Assembly: GCF_016862075.1 (NCBI RefSeq)
Contig: NZ_BOMG01000095.1
Span: 1-40,431, forward strand
From: Actinoplanes couchii
GTDB taxonomy: Bacteria; Actinomycetota; Actinomycetes; Mycobacteriales; Micromonosporaceae
Direction of reading: 5' to 3'
DNA: 40,431 nt
Part shown: positions 14,777 through 22,658 of the stretch, piece after piece
Position numbering within the stretch: position 1 is the stretch's first letter
Layout of the letters: each line of letters starts with the position of its first letter
Notes under the pieces: model-generated
Told to the model about the DNA's origin: nothing
Database searches by the model: none
The model's input: only the letters and a program-made list of their open reading frames with translations
Position numbers and translations under genes: made by a program

Positions 14777-15499
14777 TCAGAGCTGGCTGACCGGGCGTAC
14801 CTGCAGCTGGTTGATCAGGACGTGGGCGGGCTGGCCGGTGATGTAGGCGATCGCGGCGGCCACCTCGTCGCTGTCCAGGTTCTTCTGGCCGGCGACCAGG
14901 TCCTCGATGCTCGCCCGGATCGTGTCGTCGGTGATGCTCGCCGGCAGTTCGGTGTCGGTGAAGCCGGGTTCGACGAGGCTGACCCGGACCCCGGCCGGGC
15001 TGATCTCCTTGCGCAGCGCCTCGGAGAAGCCGACGACCGCCCACTTGCTGGCGTTGTAGGCCGACGAGCCGGGGAAGGTCTCGCGGCCGCCGACCGAGGC
15101 GATGTTGACGATGTCGGCGGTGCCGCCCTGCCCGGCGGCCCGGGCCAGGTGCGGCAGGGCGGCGTGGGTGACCAGCATCAGGCCCAGCACGTTGGTGTCC
15201 AGGCAACGCCGCCAGTCGGTGACATCCGCGCCGAGCACCGGGCCCAGCGGCATGATGCCGGCCGCGTTGACGACCAGGTCGAGACCACCGAACTCGGTGA
15301 CTACCGCGTCGACGGCGGCCCGGACCGACACCTCGTCGGTGACGTCCAGGCTCAGCCGCAGGTCACCGGTGAGCCGGTCGGTACGGCGGGCGCCGGCGGC
15401 CACCCGGGCACCCGCCTGGTGCAGGGTCCGGGCGGTGGCCGCGCCGATCCCGGAGGAGGCACCGGTGACCAGGACACGGCGGTTCTTCATGCTGTTCAT
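14777..15499 (-). CDS. SDR-family oxidoreductase
   Basis: 240 residues from ATG 15499 (ATG 15490 also possible). Classical SDR motifs: VTGASSGIGAATARTL for the cofactor, RTDRLTGDLRLSLDVTD, NAAGIM, and the catalytic SAYNASKWAVVGFSEALRK (YxxxK). The C-terminus GQPAHVLINQLQVRPVSQL is that of the YdfG/NAD(P)-dependent serine-dehydrogenase-like group. The basic residues after the second strand suggest NADP. It is divergent from an XRE/MmyB gene 101 bases away, which probably controls it. The patatin gene converges on it with no room for a terminator. Confidence 0.87.
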   Translation of the reverse strand: MNSMKNRRVLVTGASSGIGAATARTLHQAGARVAAGARRTDRLTGDLRLSLDVTDEVSVRAAVDAVVTEFGGLDLVVNAAGIMPLGPVLGADVTDWRRCLDTNVLGLMLVTHAALPHLARAAGQGGTADIVNIASVGGRETFPGSSAYNASKWAVVGFSEALRKEISPAGVRVSLVEPGFTDTELPASITDDTIRASIEDLVAGQKNLDSDEVAAAIAYITGQPAHVLINQLQVRPVSQL

Positions 15500-15600
15500 G
15501 CGGTCCACGCTGCGCCGGGCGGCGGGACTACTCCAGGCCCGGTCGATACCAGGAGTGACAGGGCCAGTTTTTCGCGCCGGGCCCCGGCTACCGTGAAGCA

Positions 15601-16440
15601 ATGCGTGGTGATCTCGCCGAGTTCCTGCGGGCCCGGCGTGCCCTGGTCGGGCCGGCCGCCGTCGGGCTGCCCGGCAGCGGGCGGCGGCACGTGCGCGGGC
15701 TGCGCCGGGAAGAGCTGGCGCTGACCGCCCGGATCAGCGTCGACTACTACGTGCGCCTGGAACAGGGCCGCGACCGGCATCCGTCGGCGGAGGTGGTCGG
15801 GGCACTGGCCCGGGCGCTCTGTCTGGACGCCGACGCCACGACCCATCTGCACCGGCTCGCCGGTTCACCACCTTCAACCCAGCGGGAGTACGACGCCGCA
15901 GTGCGACCGTCGGTGGCCCGGCTGGTCGACAGCTCCCCGTGGCCCGCCGTGCTGCTGGACCATCGGCTGACCGTGGTGTACGCCAACACACTGGCCTCGC
16001 TGCTGCATCCGGGGCATGCGGTCGGCCGCAACCTGGTCCGGGACGCGTTCCTCGACCCGGCGACCGGGCACCGGCACGTGGATCCGGCCGGGGTCCGGGC
16101 CGAATGTGCGGCCGCCCTGCGGTCGGCGGTCGGGGTGCACGCCGGCGACCCGGTGCTGCAACGTCTGGTCGGCGAGCTGACGATGCGCAGTGACGAGTTC
16201 GTCCGCCTGTGGGCGCGCGCGGACGTGAGCTTCTGCCGTACCGGCAAGAAGGTCTTCGATCATCCTGCCGTCGGCGTCGTGAGCCTCGACTACGAAACGC
16301 TCGACGTCGGCGACAGCGGCGGGCTGCGGCTGCTGGTGCACTCGGCCGAGCCCGGCACGCCCGACGGTGACAGACTCGCGCTGATCCTTTCCGGAAAGAG
16401 GTGCCATGGGGGCCAAGGCCGCACTGCTGGCGTTCAGTGA
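15601..16440 (+). CDS. XRE regulator with MmyB-like ligand domain
   Basis: 279 residues. RGDLAEFLRARRALVGPAAV, LRREELALTARISVDYYVRL and EQGRDRHPSAEVVGALARAL form the helix-turn-helix; the MmyB-like domain follows (PWPAVLLDHRLTVVYANTLA, FVRLWARADVSFCRTGKKVF, DHPAVGVVSLDYETLDV). Compared with the paralogue at 12022 the glycine-rich loop is GLPGSGRRHVRG, so specificity probably differs. The promoter is shared with the divergent SDR. Between them CTCCAGG and CCAGGAG elements (about 15531-15556) may be contact sites. The stop lies 35 bases inside the DUF6928 gene, so the two are co-transcribed. Confidence 0.87.
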   Translation: MRGDLAEFLRARRALVGPAAVGLPGSGRRHVRGLRREELALTARISVDYYVRLEQGRDRHPSAEVVGALARALCLDADATTHLHRLAGSPPSTQREYDAAVRPSVARLVDSSPWPAVLLDHRLTVVYANTLASLLHPGHAVGRNLVRDAFLDPATGHRHVDPAGVRAECAAALRSAVGVHAGDPVLQRLVGELTMRSDEFVRLWARADVSFCRTGKKVFDHPAVGVVSLDYETLDVGDSGGLRLLVHSAEPGTPDGDRLALILSGKRCHGGQGRTAGVQ

Positions 16441-17035
16441 CGGGGACCTGCGGGCGGTGCTGCGGGATGCGGTTCCGTCCGACGTGGCCGCGGCCGAGGC
16501 CGTCGTCCGGGAGATCTTTCCCGGTGCCGAGGTGACGGCGGCGGGTGACACCACTCTCGAGGAGACCTATCCGCCTGACCGGGTCACCCATGTCACCGTG
16601 CTGCCCGGCGCCACGGTGCTGTGCGACCGGCAGCTGGTCCTCGACCGGCCGTCGGAGATTCCGGAACACCTGCTGCGCATCGGCGCCGGGCGGCGGATCG
16701 TCATGCTGGGCATGCATTCGGTGGTGGACTGGCTGTGTTTCGCGGTGTGGGAGAACGGGCGGCTGATCCGTTCGCTGGGCTTGTCACCGGACAACGGCAT
16801 CGAGGAGAACATCGGCGATTCGTTCGACTTCGAGCGCCCGTTCTGGGCCGGCCTCCATCCGGTGGAACCCGACCCGAACTGGGAGGACGAGGACCCGTAC
16901 CCGCTGCCGTTCCATCCTTTGCAGTTGGGCGAGGAGGCATTGAACTCCCTGTTCGGCTTCACCATCGAAGGCGCCCTCACCCCCGACAGCGTCCTCGCCG
17001 AAGACGTCCACATGCACACGTTCCGGCGCTCCTGA
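16406..17035 (+). CDS. DUF6928 family protein
   Basis: 209 residues with the family pattern MGAKAALLAFSDGDLRAVL, ETYPPDRVTHVTVLPGATVL, GAGRRIVMLGMHSVVDWLCF then AVWENGRLIRSLGLSPDNG and GDSFDFERPFWAGLHPVEPD. Length fits. It is soluble, acidic and of unknown role; family members occur widely in actinobacteria. The ATG follows GAAAGAGGTGCC, a usable ribosome binding site lying inside the end of the XRE gene. Overlap by 35 bases suggests coupled translation with that regulator. Confidence 0.8.
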   Translation: MGAKAALLAFSDGDLRAVLRDAVPSDVAAAEAVVREIFPGAEVTAAGDTTLEETYPPDRVTHVTVLPGATVLCDRQLVLDRPSEIPEHLLRIGAGRRIVMLGMHSVVDWLCFAVWENGRLIRSLGLSPDNGIEENIGDSFDFERPFWAGLHPVEPDPNWEDEDPYPLPFHPLQLGEEALNSLFGFTIEGALTPDSVLAEDVHMHTFRRS

Positions 17036-17123
17036 ACAGAGCCTGATGACCCCGCCGTCTCAGCGGCGCGAAGCTCGCCGCCGAAGAAGGCCGGCCGCAG
17101 GCCCACGGTCGACGCGGGGACGG

Positions 17124-17234
17124 CCAGCAGAGCGAACCGTGCAGAAACAGTCCGGCGAGCGCACCGGGCTGACGGGCATCGACTTCTCCGAGAAAGGTGC
17201 GGGCGACATCCACAGCCCGGCACATTAGCCACAA
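17124..17234 (-). pseudogene. N-terminal fragment of a nucleotidyltransferase
   Basis: The minus strand reads CRAVDVARTFLGEVDARQPG then ALAGLFLHGSLCW. This resembles the start of aminoglycoside-nucleotidyltransferase-like proteins, where GLYLHGSxxxG begins the active site. The following sequence loses the expected acidic DxD motif and becomes low-quality Arg/Ser-rich frame, so it appears truncated. The call is based on 37 residues only. Confidence 0.4.
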
Positions 17235-17525
17235 CCGTCAACGCGTTCGGACACACCATGCCAACCTCAACGCCATGCCAGCTGCGGAAACGGATTCAGA
17301 GACAGCCATTCATCTTGCCGTTCAACCTCGCCGTCCGTTGGCGTCGCTGCGAGGTACCCATGGCGTCACCAAGGTGACTACGATGAGTGCCTGTGAACAG
17401 GTTCTGTGCGCAGTGACGAGAAGACCGACCGCGCGTTTTCTGCGGCAGATCAGCGCGTCGGCCCGCAGCCCTTCACGGAGACCTGAGGTACGGTCAAACG
17501 TCATCTGCGGGTCGAACACCAGGAA
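17235..17525. other. intergenic stretch of reduced GC
   Basis: No convincing gene in either direction. It has lower GC than the surroundings. It contains GTCACCAAGGTGAC (17365-17378, 6-base arms) and CCTGTGAACAGG (17390-17401), two small dyads 12 bases apart that could be an operator pair with no gene assigned. Confidence 0.4.
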
Positions 17526-18083
17526 TTAGAATCCAGGGCCTAATTTTGAAGGTTCTCCCAGTTCCGGGATGCCCAGGCTTCTGCGCATTTCAGCCCGTAG
17601 GCTGCTCAGCGTTTTTCGGTGCCCTTCCCAGTTCGCTAAACGCTCCGGACTTTCAAGATCCAAGCCGCGCGCCACGAGATCTCTGAATGAGACGAGGTTG
17701 AGGAATGCCTCTCGGGCAACAATTGCAAGTCTCAGATCTGCCACCAGAGCCAAATCCTCTCGGGCAGCCAACAAATCTGAGAAGCGAAAGGCGTCAGCAG
17801 CAGCCCGCCTTGCACCGTCTCCAGGCTTTTCGGCAAGAGATAGCTCGCGAAGTGTTTCACTCGTTTGGTGTAGCACTTGAATGTAATTCACGTAAGCTGA
17901 TCTACGTTCTTGGTAGAGGCGAATCTGGCTCTCGCGCTCATAGGTAAGGTCCTTTTCACTCCGCTCGTCCGCTCGGCGCTTGTCCTCGCGTCGCGCAGCC
18001 CAGACTTGAGTGAAGATCGCCGCAGCGAGAGTTCCCACTACGGCAACAGAAGCTGCCAGTACCGGTGCCCATACAGGCGTCAT
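17526..18083 (-). CDS. membrane-anchored hypothetical protein, atypical GC
   Basis: 185 residues from ATG 18083. A single N-terminal membrane helix (PVWAPVLAASVAVVGTLAAA, about residues 3-26) is followed by a basic RREDKRRADERSEKD patch and a long helical soluble domain with a likely coiled coil (YERESQIRLYQERRSAYVNY, then LHQTSETLRELSL). It is probably a type-II or N-anchored protein with the helical part in the cytoplasm. Codon use is clearly less GC-rich than its neighbours. It sits between a nucleotidyltransferase remnant and a transposase remnant, which suggests lateral arrival. No family is recognised. No good ribosome binding site was found, so the start is uncertain. Confidence 0.6.
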   Translation of the reverse strand: MTPVWAPVLAASVAVVGTLAAAIFTQVWAARREDKRRADERSEKDLTYERESQIRLYQERRSAYVNYIQVLHQTSETLRELSLAEKPGDGARRAAADAFRFSDLLAAREDLALVADLRLAIVAREAFLNLVSFRDLVARGLDLESPERLANWEGHRKTLSSLRAEMRRSLGIPELGEPSKLGPGF

Positions 18084-18314
18084 AAAGTCATCGTTGCAGC
18101 CGAGCGCTACCCCTGAGCGACACAACGAGGCGGCGCCCAGATCCGGCCGAGCCCGTGAGCTGAGATCCACACTGGCATGACCTCTCATCGGCAAATCCGC
18201 GCACTCGTAGCGTCCCGTCGCCGAGCCGACCGACTGTGACCGAGCGTCATGCCGATCCGGGATAGGTGACGCTTCGGAATGCTGAGGCCCGCGGAGCCGT
18301 GTCCAAGATCATCG

Positions 18315-18813
18315 ATGATTGTTGTGGCGGCCATGGCTGACCGAGTAGAAACGATCTATGTGCTGGCGAAGTTCCGCGAGCAGTTCTACCGATGCCTGAC
18401 CCGGCGGGCGGACGCGTTGTTCGAGCTGACCGAGGCGGTGTTGTGCACCGACGGGCCGGTCAAGACGCTGGTCGGGTTGTCGCTGGCTCCGGAGCATCGA
18501 GGCGGCCGCGGCACGATATACGACGCGCTCAACCACGGCCGGATCGAGGTGGCGTCGCTGCGCCGGCAACTGACCGGGAATCCGTTGCCGCGGGCTGCGT
18601 ACGGCCGCCCCGTGCTGGCCGTCGACTTCTCGCCATGGAGACCGGCCCACCTCGTGGATCGCCCTGCTCGACGCCGTCCGGCTGCCGCTGGCCGCAGTCA
18701 TCACCGTGATCACCGGCGCTCAGATCCGACAGTTCGTCGATCGCCTCACCGACGCCGGGCAGTGGGTCTGCCGATCTCCGCCGGTGAGACCCGCCAGGTG
18801 TCTGCACCGCTGA
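18315..18813 (+). pseudogene. degenerate transposase (IS701/IS4-like, NF041680-type)
   Basis: The first frame gives MADRVETIYVLAKFREQFYR, then CLTRRADALFELTEAVLCTD, LVGLSLAPEHRGGRGTIYDA and RPVLAVDFSPW, the N-terminal part of an actinobacterial DDE transposase. After LAVDFS the homologous sequence resumes in another frame as RPTSWIALLDAVRLPLAAVI and QIRQFVDRLTDAGQW, so a block is deleted and the frame is lost. The second segment ends at 18811-18813. The C-terminal catalytic region is absent and no terminal repeats were found. It is inactive. Confidence 0.75.
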
Positions 18814-18961
18814 GGGCGGCTCGCCGACGAGTGCCAGTTGTCCCGGCTCGGCGGTAGCCAGGGTCTGGGAGACCTAGGCTAAACGTGGCCTTCATATCCC
18901 TGTTCTTTCCGTTGATGCTGGGTTTGCGCCGGGAAGAAAGCCGGGAGGAGGGGAGGTCTTC

Positions 18962-19801
18962 GTGGATGACAAAGCGCTCGGGGAGTTTCTCCGGCATCGG
19001 CGGGAACGGTTGCGGCCTGAGGATGTGGGGCTGCCCGGTGGTGGGCGGCGGCGCACTCCCGGGCTGCGGCGGGAAGAGGTCGCCGGGCTGGCGGCGTTGT
19101 CGCCGGATTACTACGGGCGCCTCGAGCAGGGGCGGGTGCGGACGCCGTCGGCGGCGGCTCTGGCCAGTCTGGCCCGGGCCATCCGGCTCACCGGGGACGA
19201 GCAGGACTATCTGTTCCGGCTCGCGGGGCAGCAGCCGCCGGAGCCGCGGTCGCCGTTGGCGCACGTCGACCCGGCGATGCTCTACCTGCTGGACGTGCTG
19301 CCGCACACCCCGGCCCAGGTGACCGACGACCTGCTGACGGTCGTCGCGCAGAACCGGGCCGCGGTCAGCCTCTTCGGGGTCTGGACCGGGTTGCCCGGGT
19401 ACGAATCCAACGTCACCTGGCGGTGGTTCGCCGATCCGGCTTCGCGGGACAGCAACGATCCGGACGAGCACGAGCGGATCGGGCGGGCGTACGCGGCTGA
19501 CCTGCGGGCCGGTGTCGCCCAGCGTTCGACCGGCGACCGGTTCGCCCAGGGACTGGTGGCCGACCTGCTCGACCGCAGCGCCGAGTTCCGCACGGTGTGG
19601 GAGCGGCAGGAGGTGGTGGCGCTGGCTTCGGCGCCGAAACTGATCCGGCATCCGCTGATCGGTGAACTGGACCTGCAGTGCGACGTCGTGTTGAGCCCCT
19701 CCTCCGGGCATCGGCTCATTCTGTTCCGGCCCCGCCCCGGATCCGACGCCCACGATCAGATCGCCTTTCTCGGCGTACTCGGCAATCAGAATTTCGCCTG
19801 A
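18962..19801 (+). CDS. XRE regulator with MmyB-like ligand domain
   Basis: 279 residues from a GTG with a GGGAGG-type site upstream. KALGEFLRHRRERLRPEDVG, LRREEVAGLAALSPDYYGRL and EQGRVRTPSAAALASLARAI form the helix-turn-helix. The MmyB-like half carries LPHTPAQVTDDLLTVVAQNR and LIRHPLIGELDLQCDVVLSP. It is the third such paralogue in the window. An SDR gene follows 26 bases downstream in the same direction, so regulator and enzyme probably share one transcript, unlike the divergent pairs at 12 kb and 15.5 kb. It starts just after the transposase remnant. Confidence 0.87.
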   Translation: MDDKALGEFLRHRRERLRPEDVGLPGGGRRRTPGLRREEVAGLAALSPDYYGRLEQGRVRTPSAAALASLARAIRLTGDEQDYLFRLAGQQPPEPRSPLAHVDPAMLYLLDVLPHTPAQVTDDLLTVVAQNRAAVSLFGVWTGLPGYESNVTWRWFADPASRDSNDPDEHERIGRAYAADLRAGVAQRSTGDRFAQGLVADLLDRSAEFRTVWERQEVVALASAPKLIRHPLIGELDLQCDVVLSPSSGHRLILFRPRPGSDAHDQIAFLGVLGNQNFA

Positions 19802-19827
19802 AAATCTTTTGAGAAAAAGGGAACTCC

Positions 19828-20580
19828 GTGAACATCAGCGGTAACACTGTCTTCATTCCCGGCGCGACCTCCGGCATCGGGCTCGGGCTGGCTCTGCGCC
19901 TGCACGCCAAGGGCAACACCGTGATCGTCGGTGGGCGGCGCACCGAACTGCTGCGGCAGATCGCCGCCGAACACCCCGGCATCGGCACCGTCGTCATCGA
20001 CGCGGCCGACCCGGAGTCGATCGTCGCGGCCCGTGACGACCTGGCCGCCCGCTATCCGGCGCTGGACACCCTGGTCACGATGGCCGGGATCATGGAGCCG
20101 GAGGATCTGCGTGACCCGGCGTCCCTGGATGTCGCCGAGCGGACCGTCACGCTCAACCTGCTCGGCACGATCCGCCTGGTCAACGCGTTCCTGCCCGGTC
20201 TGCTCGGTCGGCCGGCCGCGACGATCGTCACGGTCAGTTCGGGGTTGGCGTACGTGCCGCTGCCTGCTACGCCGACCTACAACGCCACCAAGGCCGCGAT
20301 CCACTCGTTCACCGAGAGTCTGCGGGTGCAGCTCACCAAGAGTGACGTCCAGGTGATCGAGTTGGTGCCGCCGGCCACCCGGACCGCGCTGATGAACCAG
20401 CAGGACTCCGACGTGGCCATGCCCCTGGAAGACTTTCTCGACGAGGTGATGAGCCTGCTCGAAGCCGACCCGAAGGCCGAGCAGATCCTGGTCGAGCGGG
20501 TGAGGTGGCAGCGCAACGCCGAGGCCGAGGGCCGTTACCAGGATGTCCTGGGGGTGCTCAGCGGCCGTTACCGGTCCTGA
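19828..20580 (+). CDS. SDR-family oxidoreductase (DltE-like)
   Basis: 250 residues from a GTG; GAAAAAGGGAACTCC upstream gives a weak ribosome binding site. Cofactor motif GATSGIGLGLALRLHAKGNT, with VGGRR after the second strand (NADP-type). The usual NNAG is TMAG here, a small deviation. Catalytic PTYNATKAAIHSFTESLR holds YxxxK, and the C-terminal part has the long helical LEDFLDEVMSLLEADPKAEQ block of the DltE-like group. It is in one transcript with the XRE gene at 18962, and it converges with a TetR gene with a 13-base overlap. Confidence 0.85.
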   Translation: MNISGNTVFIPGATSGIGLGLALRLHAKGNTVIVGGRRTELLRQIAAEHPGIGTVVIDAADPESIVAARDDLAARYPALDTLVTMAGIMEPEDLRDPASLDVAERTVTLNLLGTIRLVNAFLPGLLGRPAATIVTVSSGLAYVPLPATPTYNATKAAIHSFTESLRVQLTKSDVQVIELVPPATRTALMNQQDSDVAMPLEDFLDEVMSLLEADPKAEQILVERVRWQRNAEAEGRYQDVLGVLSGRYRS

Positions 20581-21122
20581 GCTATCAGAGCGGCGATCTG
20601 TTCGGTCAGGTATTGCCGCATGTCGGCCGGGACGGTGGTGCCGATGAGTGCCTCGTGCAGCCACAGTCCGTCGGCCGCCAGCTGAGCGAGAACCATCCGT
20701 AACTGCTGATCGGTCAGGGGTGGGCTGCCGGGGATCGGTGGTACCCAGCGGTTCATCACGCCGCTGATCGGTGCCCCGGTCACCGGGTCGCCGATGGTCT
20801 CGAGGAGCAGGAGCACGTCGCCGCGGGTCGCGCTCTGTGGTGTGGTCCGGACGTACGCCGCAAGCCGCTCTTGAGGGGTGAGCTGGTCGGCGGGCGCTCC
20901 GGCCAGGGCGGTCATCGTCTCCTCCCAGATCGCGGCGACGTGTTCCTGCACGCCGCGTAGCAGGTCCTCGCGGGTGGCGAAGTGGTAGACGAGGCCGGCT
21001 TTGGTGAGGCCGGACTCCTCCGCGACCGTTTCGTAGGTCACGCCGGCGACCCCGTCGCGGGCGATGACCCGCTGGACGGCCTCGACGATCGCGGTCCGTT
21101 TACTCGGGCGCACGTGCGCCAT
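20568..21122 (-). CDS. TetR-family regulator of the MFS pump
   Basis: 184 residues starting MAHVRPSKRTAIVEAVQRVI. The helix-turn-helix is GVTYETVAEESGLTKAGLVY then HFATREDLLRGV; the rest is a helical ligand domain. It overlaps the end of the MFS gene by 23 bases in the same direction, so pump and repressor form one operon (pump first). A near-perfect palindrome just before the MFS start at 22618-22642 is the likely operator, which would make the circuit autoregulated through the shared promoter. The ATG at 21122 has GAGAGG immediately upstream with almost no spacing, so the start may be internal. Confidence 0.83.
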   Translation of the reverse strand: MAHVRPSKRTAIVEAVQRVIARDGVAGVTYETVAEESGLTKAGLVYHFATREDLLRGVQEHVAAIWEETMTALAGAPADQLTPQERLAAYVRTTPQSATRGDVLLLLETIGDPVTGAPISGVMNRWVPPIPGSPPLTDQQLRMVLAQLAADGLWLHEALIGTTVPADMRQYLTEQIAALIAQDR

Positions 21123-22614
21123 CCTCTCGGGAACCAACTGGGGATCCGGGCCCGTGGTGGCGCAGCATCCGTGCGGTGAGTGCCGCGCCGGCCGCCAGGA
21201 CGACGGCCACGACAACGGTAGTGACCAGGAAACCGGTGTTGTAGGCGGCGCGCGCGGCGGCGAGGATCACCGGGTCGCCGCCGGCCGTGGCGAGGGCGTC
21301 CGGCAGGGTCTCGCCGGCGGTGGCCGGGGCGCCGGGCGGCAGCCCGACGGTGGTGGCGTAGACGACTGTGATCAGGCTGCCGAGCAGGGAGACCGCGGCC
21401 ACCGAGCCGAACTCGTAGGAGACCTCCTCGATGGAGGACGCCATCCCGGCGCGGCGGGCCGGGGCGTTGCCGACGATCGCGCTGGACGCCACCCCCATCG
21501 TCGCGCCCAGCCCGGCGCCGGTGACGAGCAGGCCGGTGATGAGCAGCCCGAAGCTGCCGGTGCCGCCGGCGGCGATCAGTGCCACGCCGAGCACGGCCAC
21601 CGCGAGGCCGCCGCCGATCAGGGGCAGCAGGCCGGTGCGGTGCAGGTACATGCCGCCGAACATCGCGGTGAACAGGGAGCCGAATGCCATGGTGGCGACC
21701 AGCAGCCCGGCCTGCAGCGGGGTGAAACCCTCCACCAGCTGGTAGCGCTGGGTGGTGACGAGTTGCAGTCCGCCGACCGCGAACATCGCCAGGGCGGCGG
21801 CGAGCACACCCGCGCTGAACGCCGGGTTGCGGAAGATCGCGAAGTCCACCAGCGGGTCGGGCAGGCGGCGCTGGCGGCGGGCGAACAGGGTGAACCCGGC
21901 CGCCGAGATCAGGACCGCGACCACCACGACCGTCCAGTCCGGTGGCCGGTGCGCGACCTCCTTGATGGCGAACACCGCGCCGACCAGCCCGGCCATCACC
22001 TGCACCGACGACCGGAGGTCCCAGTGTTTGGCCGGGTCCGGATCGTTCGGCAGGGCGATCAGCACGGTGGCGACCGCTGCGGCGATCGCGACCGGGACGT
22101 TGATCAGGAACACCGATCCCCACCAGAACACCGACAGCAGGGCGCCGCCGACGATCGGGCCGAGTGACATGCCGACGACCGAGATGGATCCCCACACGGC
22201 GATCGCGATGTTACGTTCGCGTTCGTCGTGGAAGGTGACCCGGATCAGGGCGAGGGTGGCCGGCATCATCGCCGCGGCGCCGACCGCGAGCAGGGCCCGG
22301 GCCGCGATCAACGTCGCCGGTCCGGAAGCGAACGCCGCGCCCAGCGACGCCACCGCGAACAGTCCCAGCCCGATGAGGAACATCCGGCGGTGCCCGATCC
22401 GGTCACCGAGCGTGCCGCTGCCCAACAGCAGACCGGCCATCACCACCGGGTACGCGTTGATGATCCACAGCGCCTGGGTGCCGGTCGCGCCGAGATCCGC
22501 GGTGAGGGTGGGCAGCGCGGTGTAGAGGATCGAGTTGTCCAGCGTGATCAGCAGCAGTCCCGAGCTGATCACGCCCAGCAGGCCCCACCGCTGTGAGGGC
22601 TTCAGAGCAAGCAT
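21100..22614 (-). CDS. MFS drug exporter, DHA2 (14-helix) type
   Basis: 504 residues, the length of DHA2-type H+-antiporters of the QacA/SmvA group. Motif D1-like LDNSILYTALPTLTADLG is in the first helix, motif A is GTLGDRIGHRRMFLIGLGLF, and motif C-like GMSLGPIVGGALL lies in helix 5. Fourteen hydrophobic segments can be counted, with a cytoplasmic central loop around DPDPAKHWDLR. It exports toxic organic cations or antibiotics across the cytoplasmic membrane. A TetR gene follows in the same operon, and an operator candidate covers the promoter. Confidence 0.87.
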   Translation of the reverse strand: MLALKPSQRWGLLGVISSGLLLITLDNSILYTALPTLTADLGATGTQALWIINAYPVVMAGLLLGSGTLGDRIGHRRMFLIGLGLFAVASLGAAFASGPATLIAARALLAVGAAAMMPATLALIRVTFHDERERNIAIAVWGSISVVGMSLGPIVGGALLSVFWWGSVFLINVPVAIAAAVATVLIALPNDPDPAKHWDLRSSVQVMAGLVGAVFAIKEVAHRPPDWTVVVVAVLISAAGFTLFARRQRRLPDPLVDFAIFRNPAFSAGVLAAALAMFAVGGLQLVTTQRYQLVEGFTPLQAGLLVATMAFGSLFTAMFGGMYLHRTGLLPLIGGGLAVAVLGVALIAAGGTGSFGLLITGLLVTGAGLGATMGVASSAIVGNAPARRAGMASSIEEVSYEFGSVAAVSLLGSLITVVYATTVGLPPGAPATAGETLPDALATAGGDPVILAAARAAYNTGFLVTTVVVAVVLAAGAALTARMLRHHGPGSPVGSREDGARAPE

Positions 22615-22617
22615 CGC

Positions 22618-22642
22618 GTAACTGTACTCTACGTATAGTTAC
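22618..22642. promoter_or_regulatory. TetR operator candidate before the MFS gene
   Basis: GTAACTGTAC and GTATAGTTAC are 10-base arms with one mismatch and a 5-base spacer, ending 4 bases from the MFS start at 22614. The position would block RNA polymerase or a leaderless start. The TetR encoded at 20568 is the likely binder. Confidence 0.6.
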
Positions 22643-22658
22643 ACGCCCGAGTTGTCGG

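Noticed and set aside
15531..15556. CTCCAGG/CCAGGAG elements as a palindromic operator before the XRE gene at 15601
   Set aside because: The arms match imperfectly; mentioned as possible contacts only.
17365..17401. Two small dyads in the 17.2-17.5 kb gap as a possible regulated promoter
   Set aside because: No gene follows in either direction that would make sense of them; kept only as a note in the intergenic entry.
21064..22167. Long plus-strand frame across the MFS gene
   Set aside because: Antisense shadow; the MFS frame has strong hydrophobic helices and family motifs.
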